IMG/VR virus record: IMGVR_UViG_3300013233_000066 | Location: 1-24,751 of that record | Length of the DNA: 24,751 nucleotides | Strand: one strand, 5' to 3' | Source: a virus | Shown here: positions 1 through 5,555 of the stretch, one piece after another | Layout of the letters: the number at the start of each line of letters is the position of its first letter | How positions within the stretch are numbered: position 1 is the first letter of the stretch | The notes under the pieces: generated by a model | Database searches by the model: none | Seen by the model: the letters and a program-made list of their open reading frames with translations, nothing else | Told to the model about the DNA's origin: nothing | Translations under genes and position numbers: made by a program

Positions 1-973
1 GGTCGCGGTAACATTCGTTTGCCTCCGCAATCAATCGTTCTTTAATCATCTGCTTTCGTGACTTCACCAGCTTTTCCAGCTCCAGCCGCTTGCTGCGCAT
101 TTCGGCCTTCAGGTCGTCGATGGTTGAAAATAGGTCGGCAATGTCGGCAGTCTGTGATAACGCCGCTTTTTTGACTGCCTCCAGCTCCTTCTCTGTTTTG
201 CCGCAGAACTTCACCAGCGCATCGGCATCGGCGAAATCTTGATCGGTTTTCAGGTCGGTGTTGATAGAGCGGATAAAATCCAGTGCATAGGTTTTGTAAT
301 CGTCCAGATTCGACCTGGTAACGCCGCCGGAAATCTGCACATTCAACGCTGGCAGGCTTTCCACCGACTTAGCGACCGGCTCAACCTTCAACTCCGGCAC
401 TTCGTATGATTCAAGGTCGGATTGAAACTGCTTCCATCCTGCAATAATCTTTTTGCGCAGTTCCGGATTGGACTCATACCAGCAGTGCAATTCTTGCTCA
501 CCATCGTAGCCCATGAACAGCGCCTTTTCTGCACAGGTAATGAGCATCATCTGTTCCATCTGCGGATGGTATGATTCAGGGATTGAACCAGGCAGGGCTT
601 CGCGCAGGCTGTTGTTTAGTGTTTTGCACTCCCACACGATATCCTGCATGAGCGTCAACCCATCGCATGAGCATGATAGCGGCAAACCATCCAGGTCGGC
701 GGACATTGTTGGTTGAAAAAGATCCTCGCCGATAATCTTCTCGGCGATTGGCCGCGCCAGAGCCTCCAGCTCATGGCCCCGGTCAAATATACGCTGCGTG
801 GCTTCATCTACTTCCGGCGCAATACCTGTCGCCTTTTCGCGTAGTAGCTCATCGCGTGTTTTGTAGGGGGATAAGCCCAGCATGGCTGCCGCATCTGATG
901 CACCGTAGTGGCGAGCGCGGAACTGATGCCATTCAGGCGAGCCTTGTTGTAGATTGTGTGTTGTTGTTTTCAT
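1..973 (-). CDS. YqaJ-type phage exonuclease (3' end cut off by window)
   Basis: This protein probably degrades one strand of double-stranded DNA ends to give the single strands that the neighbouring Bet/RecT protein anneals. Read from the ATG at 971-973, 324 residues are present before the window ends. The N-terminus has SPEWHQFRARHYGASDAAAMLG (GASDAA near residues 24-29), typical of YqaJ recombinases. An RGHELE segment (66-71), a CDG aspartate (D104), WECKT (E115-x-K117) and YHPQMEQMM (135-143) follow, which together form the lambda-exonuclease-fold active site. The last 100 residues visible are charged and probably coiled-coil. Its start overlaps the stop of the bet gene (ATGA), so the two are translationally coupled. 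The C-terminus is missing only because of the window edge. Confidence 0.88.
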   Translation of the reverse strand, partial: MKTTTHNLQQGSPEWHQFRARHYGASDAAAMLGLSPYKTRDELLREKATGIAPEVDEATQRIFDRGHELEALARPIAEKIIGEDLFQPTMSADLDGLPLSCSCDGLTLMQDIVWECKTLNNSLREALPGSIPESYHPQMEQMMLITCAEKALFMGYDGEQELHCWYESNPELRKKIIAGWKQFQSDLESYEVPELKVEPVAKSVESLPALNVQISGGVTRSNLDDYKTYALDFIRSINTDLKTDQDFADADALVKFCGKTEKELEAVKKAALSQTADIADLFSTIDDLKAEMRSKRLELEKLVKSRKQMIKERLIAEANECYRD

Positions 974-1734
974 CCGTTCACCACCTCCGCTTCTGTGACG
1001 TTTACCACCTTTATATTGTTGAGTGTTTCACATTGATCCGGCGAGAGTTCTTTTTTACTGGATAGAAAGGCGATCAATTCGCCCGGTGTTTTTTTTCTAC
1101 TCTCAATCATCTTCGTATATGTCGGCAGGTTCTTCGCAAACGAGGCATCATCCATGAACTCGCGGATCGGCTCTGCCTGCTCGATTACACCAACGGATTC
1201 CATCCGGTCAGCTTCATCCGGATCTGCAATGCCGGAGAATCCAAACGCATATCGCGCAGCCTGGATGGTGGCCTTGTGTCGCAGCATGCGTACCGGCCAC
1301 TTTCTCCACGGCTCAGATGTACCCTTGCACTCACTCATGTATTCAGTGACTTCGGTTGGGTGATTGCGATCCTTGCGGAATATCCGGCATGTAACAGCTG
1401 ACAGCTTCCCATCCTCCAAAGAGTCGATGAATTCCATGCCGTCAAATTGTGGGTGGCTATTGATAATGTTCAGCCAGCCGTCGATTGATACGATAGGCTG
1501 AACCCCGCCACCCTTGGATGGGAATGCGTAAATCTCCTTGGTGATTGGATTCAACTTGTATTCATTCGCAACCAGAAGGAAAGCTGCAAACTGTTCATTC
1601 GTAACCTGCACCTTTGCTGGCATAACCGTGTTGCGCACCGTCTGCTCGAATGCTTTTGCCTCCATTCCGTATCGTGTCGCCATTGATACCAGTACAGACT
1701 TCTTCTCTGTTTGTGTTGCCAAATTGTTTGCCAT
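970..1734 (-). CDS. bet: Bet/RecT-family single-strand annealing protein
   Basis: This is the phage recombinase that anneals complementary single strands and pairs with the YqaJ exonuclease encoded immediately downstream. I place the start at the ATG at 1732-1734 (MANNLATQTEK), because GGAGG lies 9 bases upstream; the frame is open further upstream, but that part overlaps the preceding small gene. The product is 254 residues, normal for the Bet family. Family features are FAAFLLVANEYKLNPITKEIYAF in the first third, the PIVSIDGWLNIINSHPQFDG block, YMSECKGTSEPWRKWPVRMLRHKA, and QAARYAFGFSGI. It is the penultimate gene of the leftward early operon, overlapping exonuclease by four bases. Identification is by conserved blocks; the acidic C-terminus after about residue 200 is less conserved. 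Confidence 0.9.
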   Translation of the reverse strand: MANNLATQTEKKSVLVSMATRYGMEAKAFEQTVRNTVMPAKVQVTNEQFAAFLLVANEYKLNPITKEIYAFPSKGGGVQPIVSIDGWLNIINSHPQFDGMEFIDSLEDGKLSAVTCRIFRKDRNHPTEVTEYMSECKGTSEPWRKWPVRMLRHKATIQAARYAFGFSGIADPDEADRMESVGVIEQAEPIREFMDDASFAKNLPTYTKMIESRKKTPGELIAFLSSKKELSPDQCETLNNIKVVNVTEAEVVNG

Positions 1735-1735
1735 T

Positions 1736-1879
1736 TTAGTTTTCCTCCAGCTTGTTTGATGATCCCAGTAAAGGATCGGTATCTGTTTCTTTTTTATCGT
1801 CGCGCCCATTGACGTAAAGCATGATAAACCCGGCAATAATCACGCCAATGAACAGTAGGATGAATTTGACCGCGCTCAT
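1736..1879 (-). CDS. Small single-pass membrane protein
   Basis: A 47-residue protein that I do not recognise. Residues 2-22 (SAVKFILLFIGVIIAGFIMLY) form one clear hydrophobic membrane segment. A short charged, Asp/Lys-rich tail follows (residues 26-47). Its ATG overlaps the stop of the gene before it (ATGA), and its stop lies just 5' of the bet start, with the bet ribosome-binding site inside its last codons. This tight coupling supports it being a real gene although it is short. Function unknown; small inner-membrane peptides are common in phage early operons. Confidence 0.6.
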   Translation of the reverse strand: MSAVKFILLFIGVIIAGFIMLYVNGRDDKKETDTDPLLGSSNKLEEN

Positions 1880-2010
1880 GCCGCAGTCTTCAGGTAGTTC
1901 GGAATTCGACCGATATAAACCGCAATGCGAATAACGCCGTCGTCATCGACTGCAACTTTGGTCACGCGACGACCATGATTGATTCGTGTTTTTGCTGATA
2001 AAATTTTCAT
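1876..2010 (-). CDS. Small basic protein, unknown function
   Basis: A 44-residue product (MKILSAKTRINHGRRVTKVA at the start). It has a basic first half and a hydrophobic beta-like segment DGVIRIAVYIGRIP in the second half. The gene overlaps its neighbours on both sides by the ATGA arrangement, which is the main support for translation. No family recognised; a small beta-sheet DNA- or protein-binding peptide is possible but not shown. Confidence 0.5.
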   Translation of the reverse strand: MKILSAKTRINHGRRVTKVAVDDDGVIRIAVYIGRIPNYLKTAA

Positions 2011-2168
2011 CCCTCAGCCTCCATTTCTTTATCACGCTGCTGCTCCATTACCATATCGCCAAAGTCATACATGCACCATTCACACATCCTGTGCCTGTTG
2101 ACAACTCTCATATCCAGCACATGCCTTGTCTCTTTGCAGCATGGGCATTCCTTTTCTGAGTTAATCAT
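2007..2168 (-). CDS. Small zinc-finger-like protein
   Basis: A 53-residue product with two cysteine pairs, CPCC at residues 8-11 and CEWC at 29-32, a spacing that would suit one zinc ribbon. The C-terminus is highly charged (MEQQRDKEMEAEG). The start ATG at 2166-2168 overlaps the stop of the preceding gene (2165-2167), and its stop overlaps the next start, so the gene lies in a chain of coupled reading frames. Zinc binding is inferred from the cysteines only. Phage early operons often carry such short zinc ribbons with unknown partners. Confidence 0.6.
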   Translation of the reverse strand: MINSEKECPCCKETRHVLDMRVVNRHRMCEWCMYDFGDMVMEQQRDKEMEAEG

Positions 2169-2383
2169 TCTGCTTCAATCGGGAGTTCAGAAAGGGTTAG
2201 GGCCGTATGTGAATAGCCAGCGATTTTATGCCGTAACATTTCACCCGTCATGTCGGCTTTCACCGTAGCGACATATTTACCCGCAGCATTTGACACTTCG
2301 TGGGCCGTTGTTGAATCCATTGTGCCATTCATTAAGCCGTTAATCGTTGCTTCAAGCTTTTCTCTTAAAATATTAGTGTTCAT
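2165..2383 (-). CDS. Conserved-looking small phage protein, unknown function
   Basis: A 72-residue soluble protein (starts MNTNILREKLEATINGLMNG). It reads as helical: residues 5-20 and 22-45 are amphipathic, and the C-terminal part TALTLSELPIEAE is acidic. A GGGAG ribosome-binding site lies 7 bases before the ATG at 2381-2383. It overlaps the preceding repeat-protein gene by 11 bases and the next gene by four. I do not recognise the family. The clear ribosome-binding site and the uninterrupted operon position make the reading frame credible. Confidence 0.65.
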   Translation of the reverse strand: MNTNILREKLEATINGLMNGTMDSTTAHEVSNAAGKYVATVKADMTGEMLRHKIAGYSHTALTLSELPIEAE

Positions 2384-2891
2384 TTCTTAACTCCCTTTTT
2401 ATTTGAATTTCCAATCGTTTTAATTTGATCAGTTCTTGTGGTACATCTTCTTTCCTTAGTGGCGTTCCTGCTCGTATTAGGCTATTAAAATAACTATTAC
2501 TTTGCAGATATACATGCTGGTATGCCTTCATGTACACCTTGCGCTTGTCAGTGTTCCCGTGTGTCTTCACGTATGCCTTCTTGTATGCCTTGAACTTGTC
2601 AGTTTGCTGGTATGCCTTCATGTACACCTTGCGCTTGTCAGTGTTCCCGTGTGTCTTCACGTATGCCTTCTTGTATGCCTTGAACTTGTCAGTTTGCTGG
2701 TATGCCTTCATGTATGCCTTGTACTTGTCAGTTTGCTGGTATGCCTTCTTTTGTACCTTGCGCTTGTCAGTTTTCTCGTATGCCTGCCAGTATGCTCGAA
2801 GGCATGCCTTGCACTGATTTCCACCCTTAGAAAACGAAGACTCAGGAAGAATCAGTCCGCACTTGGTGCATTTCTTTACCGAGTCATTCAT
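2373..2891 (-). CDS. Zinc-ribbon protein with KAY-type tandem repeats
   Basis: A 172-residue, very basic protein. An N-terminal zinc ribbon (C8-x2-C11 and C27-x2-C30) is followed by about seven 10-18 residue repeats built on (K)AYQQTDKxKAYMK, residues 34-126. A short conserved-looking tail, VPQELIKLKRLEIQIKREL, closes it. The layout resembles the N-terminal zinc ribbon and KEYYxKN repeats of phage HNH/endonuclease VII-like proteins, but no His-Asn-His catalytic core is visible, so it is more likely a DNA- or RNA-binding relative. Its start overlaps the stop of the upstream gene (ATGA at 2888-2891). The repeat region contains a perfect 90-bp tandem duplication, so length probably varies between relatives. 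Confidence 0.7.
   Translation of the reverse strand: MNDSVKKCTKCGLILPESSFSKGGNQCKACLRAYWQAYEKTDKRKVQKKAYQQTDKYKAYMKAYQQTDKFKAYKKAYVKTHGNTDKRKVYMKAYQQTDKFKAYKKAYVKTHGNTDKRKVYMKAYQHVYLQSNSYFNSLIRAGTPLRKEDVPQELIKLKRLEIQIKRELRNEH
2515..2714. repeat. Perfect 90-bp tandem duplication inside the zinc-ribbon gene
   Basis: The 90 bases at 2521-2610 recur without change at 2611-2700, and identity extends a few bases to each side (2515 to about 2714). Shorter, 30-45-bp degenerate units of the same motif (TGCCTTCxTGTAxxCCTTG) continue to about 2800. The unit is a multiple of three, so it adds 30 residues without breaking the frame. Exact identity shows that the last duplication is recent or kept uniform by recombination. 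Confidence 0.9.
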
Positions 2892-3286
2892 GACGCCCGC
2901 CTAAGATGCGCTATTTCCTGCCGGTCGATGATGTCAGAGGCGCATTGCGCGTCATGCTCTTGCGGCTCGCTATTCCACCCCTTCAATGCCGCTTCTCGCT
3001 CGCGGTCTTTGATGATTGTTGGCCTGATATATTCAACCAACCGTTCCCGGAGCCATGCGCCTATTTCGGCATCATGTTCTGCTGTTTCGTCGAAAAGTGC
3101 GGCGCGAATGGAGCCCATCACGTCTTCGAGCTCGATATCCGGAGTCTCGCCAAACGCTTCGGTTATCAGCGCGTATTCTTCCCTTGTACGCATTGCCATA
3201 AGCTTGCAGCCTGCGATATGTCTGATGTCCGTTTCTTCGGTGATTGTGTGGCCGTCATTGAAGAGTGAGTTTTCATAGGCGCTCAT
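2888..3286 (-). CDS. Unknown soluble phage protein
   Basis: A 132-residue acidic and helical protein (starts MSAYENSLFNDGHTITEETD). The middle (residues 55-110) is rich in Glu/Arg and reads as one or two long helices, ending in HLRRAS. No motif is recognised. The ATG at 3284-3286 overlaps the stop of the upstream 90-residue gene (ATGA), and its own stop overlaps the start of the next gene, so it belongs to the leftward early operon. An internal ATG (MAMRTREEYAL) could give a shorter form, but the overlap supports the longer start. Confidence 0.65.
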   Translation of the reverse strand: MSAYENSLFNDGHTITEETDIRHIAGCKLMAMRTREEYALITEAFGETPDIELEDVMGSIRAALFDETAEHDAEIGAWLRERLVEYIRPTIIKDREREAALKGWNSEPQEHDAQCASDIIDRQEIAHLRRAS

Positions 3287-3555
3287 AACACAAGCCCCAT
3301 TTTTGCAGACTTTAGAAGCGCAGCTGCTGATCCGGTTACTGGTACATGATATTTACGCGAGAACGATAGCGCCCGGTGTGCAAAGTATTGTGGTGTGCAC
3401 TCAACAGGTATTGCTGATTTATCAATGCTTTTTACCAGTACGCGAGCGACACCAATCCGACCGGCATCAATAGACACAATATTTGCCCACTTGCGCGATT
3501 TACTGCATAAATAAACGCGGCTTCCTTGCCCGTTATTGAATCTGATTACTTCCAT
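3283..3555 (-). CDS. First gene of the leftward operon, unknown function
   Basis: A 90-residue basic protein (MEVIRFNNGQGSRVYLCSKS), unrecognised. The first half is beta-rich (VYLCSKSRKWANIVSIDAG, ARVLVKSIDKSA). The second half holds a Lys/Arg-rich stretch. A GGGGG ribosome-binding site lies 9 bases before the ATG at 3553-3555. It is the first gene after the leftward promoter, with a leader of roughly 90 bases from the expected start of transcription near 3642. This is the place where lambdoid phages carry N, but I see no arginine-rich N-like N-terminus, so an antiterminator role is not supported. Confidence 0.65.
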   Translation of the reverse strand: MEVIRFNNGQGSRVYLCSKSRKWANIVSIDAGRIGVARVLVKSIDKSAIPVECTPQYFAHRALSFSRKYHVPVTGSAAALLKSAKMGLVL

Positions 3556-3648
3556 AACAACTTACCCCCTTTAACTCCAAGCCCGTGTCGGTTGTCCGAA
3601 GCAATGTTTTACCATCCGGTTCGGTTTGCCTTCGTGCTGATGGGGTGA

Positions 3649-3677
3649 ACACTACAACTAAAGGTTGTTCGTGTCAA
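3649..3677 (-). promoter_or_regulatory. Leftward early promoter PL
   Basis: On the minus strand, a perfect TTGACA (plus-strand 3672-3677) is followed by a 17-base spacer and TAGTGT (3649-3654). Transcription would begin near 3642 and read the leftward operon. One operator fills the spacer up to the first base of the -10 box, and a second covers the first base of the -35 box. The rest of the 3556-3764 gene-free stretch shows no other convincing element; 3709-3714/3737-3742 is a weak TTCAGT/ACTGAA inverted repeat. Confidence 0.75.
3654..3668. promoter_or_regulatory. Operator OL1 (CI/Cro binding site)
   Basis: ACAACTAAAGGTTGT, an inverted repeat ACAAC-N5-GTTGT. The identical 15 bases occur at 4717-4731 in the rightward promoter. 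It lies inside the spacer of the leftward promoter, so binding would block polymerase. Confidence 0.8.
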
Positions 3678-3691
3678 CAACAAAAAGTTGT
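3677..3691. promoter_or_regulatory. Operator OL2
   Basis: ACAACAAAAAGTTGT has the same half-sites as the other operators, with flanking bases (3676-3692) extending the symmetry. It starts 23 bases from OL1, about two helical turns, so proteins would bind side by side on one face. It overlaps the -35 box of the leftward promoter. Confidence 0.75.
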
Positions 3692-3764
3692 TTAGATTTC
3701 CAAGGGGTAATGGTTCAGTGGGGAGCTTGCTTTTACTGAATGGTTTTTAATGGTGGGGGGTTGT

Positions 3765-3962
3765 CTACCAGTGCCAAAGAGGGTGACGGAGCGCCCCGTT
3801 ACTAACGATTACAACAATATCTCCCGTCCAGCGATCCAGAACAACAACACCACCAGTATTCCTGTTTGTCGTATCAAAGCGAAGTAGCCACGCGCTTGTT
3901 ATAAAGATAAGCATTACCATTGCACACACAATATAAAATCTTTTCTCTTTAGTTCGTGCCAT
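3765..3962 (-). CDS. Small membrane-anchored protein downstream of cI
   Basis: A 65-residue product when started at the ATG at 3960-3962 (MARTKEKRFYIV), which is preceded by AAGGCGGA; an upstream ATG at 4002-4004 would overlap the repressor gene. Residues 8-26 form one membrane helix (RFYIVCAMVMLIFITSAWLL), followed by a short outer domain with VVVLDRWTGDIVVI, a beta-hairpin motif seen in many small phage and bacterial membrane proteins. It lies 19 bases after the repressor stop on the same strand, so it would be made in the lysogen. A lysogenic conversion or exclusion role fits this position but is inference only. Confidence 0.6.
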   Translation of the reverse strand: MARTKEKRFYIVCAMVMLIFITSAWLLRFDTTNRNTGGVVVLDRWTGDIVVIVSNGALRHPLWHW

Positions 3963-3981
3963 GGTGTCCGCCTTTATGTTG

Positions 3982-4659
3982 TTATTCCGGTATAAATGAG
4001 CCAATCACCTTGCCGATGATGTGACAGTTACCGTTTATGTATAGGTTCTTATATTGAGGGTTCAGTGGCTTTAAGAATAGCTCGCCTGCATCTTCTGATA
4101 ATACCTTGAATGTGGCTGCGTTATCGTCATCTAGCTTGGCGACGACCCGATCCCCAACCGACGGTTCACGCTCAGGGTCAACAAATATGATTGTACCGTC
4201 GGGATAGCTTCGGCTGCCAGGATATGGCGATGTCATTGAATCACCATCAACCCTAAGCGCAAATGTACAGTCGCTATGATTTACAGGACAAGGCAAGACC
4301 TCCTCTGCATCACCTGTTGAAAAGTTGTCTATTACCTCTGACCATTCCCCAGCCTTCACCCATGAAATGAGCGGAACTGATCTATGTGCGTCTGGCCCAC
4401 CGTCCTTACGGGTGACTGATGTAACATTGCCTGAAGGTGTGCCAGATTCTGATTGTACCGGAACACCTTCCCCTGTTGAAAGCCACTCAAAACTTACACC
4501 ACAAACACGGGCAATCTTGACCAGCCTGGTTGTATTAGAGACGCCATTCTTCTCCCATTTTTGCACTGCCTGCTGTGATACCCCAACCCTCTTGCCTAAT
4601 TCGGCTTGATCGAACCCTGAATACTCCCTGGCAGTCTTTATTCTGGTCGCAATAGTCAT
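3982..4659 (-). CDS. cI: CI-type repressor with LexA-like self-cleavage domain
   Basis: This is the prophage repressor that would shut both early promoters. The protein is 225 residues. Residues 1-65 form an HTH_3 domain (QAELGKRVGVSQQAVQKWEKNG). Residues 95-225 form the S24/LexA autocleavage domain: the cleavage site is A103-G104 (in WVKAGEW), the nucleophile is S141 (GDSM) and the general base is K185 (TFKVL). The end, FLKPLNPQYKNLYINGNCHIIGKVIGS, closely follows lambda CI. Inactivation by RecA after DNA damage is therefore expected. The ATG at 4657-4659 has no clear ribosome-binding site and sits 12 bases from a degenerate operator, so autoregulation is likely. It is divergent from cro. 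Confidence 0.93.
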   Translation of the reverse strand: MTIATRIKTAREYSGFDQAELGKRVGVSQQAVQKWEKNGVSNTTRLVKIARVCGVSFEWLSTGEGVPVQSESGTPSGNVTSVTRKDGGPDAHRSVPLISWVKAGEWSEVIDNFSTGDAEEVLPCPVNHSDCTFALRVDGDSMTSPYPGSRSYPDGTIIFVDPEREPSVGDRVVAKLDDDNAATFKVLSEDAGELFLKPLNPQYKNLYINGNCHIIGKVIGSFIPE

Positions 4660-4671
4660 GAAGCAACGCTT

Positions 4672-4686
4672 ACAACATTATGTTTT
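4672..4686. promoter_or_regulatory. Operator OR3, degenerate
   Basis: ACAACATTATGTTTT keeps the left half-site exactly and the right one partly. It starts 22 bases before OR2 and lies next to the cI start, where a lambda-type OR3 would control repressor synthesis. Confidence 0.55.
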
Positions 4687-4693
4687 ATAGCAA

Positions 4694-4708
4694 ACAATAA
4701 TAAGTTGT
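4694..4708. promoter_or_regulatory. Operator OR2
   Basis: ACAATAATAAGTTGT, one change from the half-site consensus. It starts 23 bases before OR1 and overlaps the first base of the rightward -35 box, exactly mirroring OL2. Confidence 0.7.
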
Positions 4709-4736
4709 TGCAGTGAACAACTAAAGGTTGTATAGT
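4708..4736 (+). promoter_or_regulatory. Rightward early promoter PR
   Basis: TTGCAG (4708-4713), a 17-base spacer and TATAGT (4731-4736). Transcription should start at about 4742-4744, which is the cro ATG itself, so the cro message would have little or no leader. The promoter and its two operators have the same layout as the leftward promoter. Confidence 0.7.
4717..4731. promoter_or_regulatory. Operator OR1
   Basis: ACAACTAAAGGTTGT, identical to OL1. It occupies the spacer of the rightward promoter and ends on the first base of the -10 box. Confidence 0.8.
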
Positions 4737-4743
4737 TCGGGTT

Positions 4744-4959
4744 ATGAAACCACTAGAGAACATTATTCAGCAAGTTGGCGGGCAAACAGCACTGGCAAGC
4801 ATGCTTGGCCTAAAGCAGCAGCATGTGTATGGGTGGCTTAATCGCGGCGGCAAGGTTCCCGCTGAATATGTTATGCAGATTGAGTCATCCACAGGAATCC
4901 CATGCTGGGAGATACGCCCTGATTTATACCCTCCAGAGCGTTTCAAGAAAGCCGCGTAG
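4744..4959 (+). CDS. cro: Cro-like regulator (YdaS-type HTH)
   Basis: A 71-residue DNA-binding protein, the first gene of the rightward operon and the expected antagonist of CI at the shared operators. It reads MKPLENIIQQVGG, then the helix-turn-helix QTALASMLGLKQQHVYGWLNRGGKVPAEYV (residues 14-43), then IESSTGIPCWEIRPDLYP, which matches the YdaS/Cro family. The ATG sits at the predicted transcription start and I see no ribosome-binding site, suggesting a leaderless message. The last codons overlap a hairpin terminator. Confidence 0.88.
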   Translation: MKPLENIIQQVGGQTALASMLGLKQQHVYGWLNRGGKVPAEYVMQIESSTGIPCWEIRPDLYPPERFKKAA

Positions 4960-4980
4960 TTCACTTGCGCGGCTCTTTTG
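4950..4980 (+). terminator. Intrinsic terminator at the end of cro (tR1-like)
   Basis: AGCCGCG (4950-4956) pairs with CGCGGCT (4968-4974), with an 11-base loop that contains the cro stop codon, followed by CTTTTGTTT. It would limit transcription into replication genes unless antiterminated, as tR1 does in lambda. Confidence 0.6.
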
Positions 4981-5017
4981 TTTGGTAAAATAAAAGCCCA
5001 TCCGGGAGGAAAACAGA

Positions 5018-5260
5018 ATGACGGATCAAGATGGTGAGCTGTATTCCCGCTCCTGCAATGCAAATCCGTTCGGGAAATGCACTGAAGAGGCAAAATGCAT
5101 GATTGATGAGCAAACAAAAGAGGCTCTTCAGTTCCTTGCTTTTGGTTCCGGTACAAGCCTTTCCGAATACATAAGGCACACACTTCAATGTCACGTTCAT
5201 GGTCATGCAGCTATTGTAAAGAAGGCTATGCAAAACGGAACGTCAGGAATACGGCGGTAA
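5018..5260 (+). CDS. Ribbon-helix-helix-like small protein in the cII position
   Basis: An 80-residue protein with a strong ribosome-binding site (GGGAGG, 8 bases before the ATG). Residues 26-58 (KCMIDEQTKEALQFLAFGSGTSLSEYIRHTL) have the pattern of a ribbon-helix-helix domain: a short strand, a helix, a turn with GTSLSEYIR, and a second helix. The first 25 residues are polar, with two cysteines. It follows cro where lambdoid phages carry cII, so a regulatory role is plausible, but it is not a CII homologue that I can recognise. Confidence 0.65.
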   Translation: MTDQDGELYSRSCNANPFGKCTEEAKCMIDEQTKEALQFLAFGSGTSLSEYIRHTLQCHVHGHAAIVKKAMQNGTSGIRR

Positions 5261-5265
5261 TAAGT

Positions 5266-5349
5266 ATGGCGCATACTCATAAGGAAAACTTCTGGATACC
5301 GATGGTGATCATATTGATTGCTGTTGTGGAGTGCGCGATATGGGTATGA
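5266..5349 (+). CDS. 27-residue membrane peptide
   Basis: MAHTHKENFWIP is followed by MVIILIAVVECAIWV, a single hydrophobic segment that ends at the stop. The stop TGA at 5347-5349 overlaps ATG 5346-5348 of the next frame. No good ribosome-binding site is seen upstream, so translation is uncertain. The coding signal rests on hydrophobicity and the overlap. Confidence 0.35.
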   Translation: MAHTHKENFWIPMVIILIAVVECAIWV

Positions 5350-5555
5350 CGCACGCGACACCAGAGGATGTCAGAGAGCAGTTTTTCAAAACACTTCGCG
5401 TTTGCACTCGTGGCAGTGAATCGCTCCGGATGGAGTGCGAGGAGGCTTACCGGCAGGGGCGCGGCAGCCAATCACACCGCCAAAACGTCATGCCTCTTTT
5501 TGATAATAAGACGGAAAATAAATCAACCCTGTCGGGGGGGGATGTAGATGCGTGA
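5340..5555 (+). CDS. Unknown small protein upstream of the replication gene
   Basis: A 71-residue product from the ATG at 5340 (MGMTHATPEDVREQFF), chosen because GGAG lies 8 bases upstream; ATG 5346 is an alternative. It looks helical and charged (TPEDVREQFFKTLRVCTRGSESLRMECEEAYRQ), ending in a polar tail. I do not recognise it. Its last codons contain a run of eight G (5534-5541) that probably doubles as the ribosome-binding site for the initiator gene, which it overlaps by eight bases. Confidence 0.55.
   Translation: MGMTHATPEDVREQFFKTLRVCTRGSESLRMECEEAYRQGRGSQSHRQNVMPLFDNKTENKSTLSGGDVDA

Noticed and set aside
2521-2800. Possible CRISPR array or iteron cluster
   Set aside because: The repeats are contiguous, in frame and coding, without spacers; they encode the protein repeat array.
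2502-3278. Long plus-strand frame (258 codons) opposite the repeat-protein gene
   Set aside because: Its leucine/valine-rich repeats are the complement of the minus-strand repeat gene, no ribosome-binding site is seen, and the surrounding genes are all minus-strand and tightly coupled.
3283-3555. N-type antiterminator as the first leftward gene
   Set aside because: There is no arginine-rich N-terminus, and I could not find boxA/boxB-like elements in the leader.
5534-5541. G8 run as a phase-variable tract
   Set aside because: It lies at the extreme end of a small gene at the right distance to serve as the initiator's ribosome-binding site; a length change would alter only a few terminal codons.
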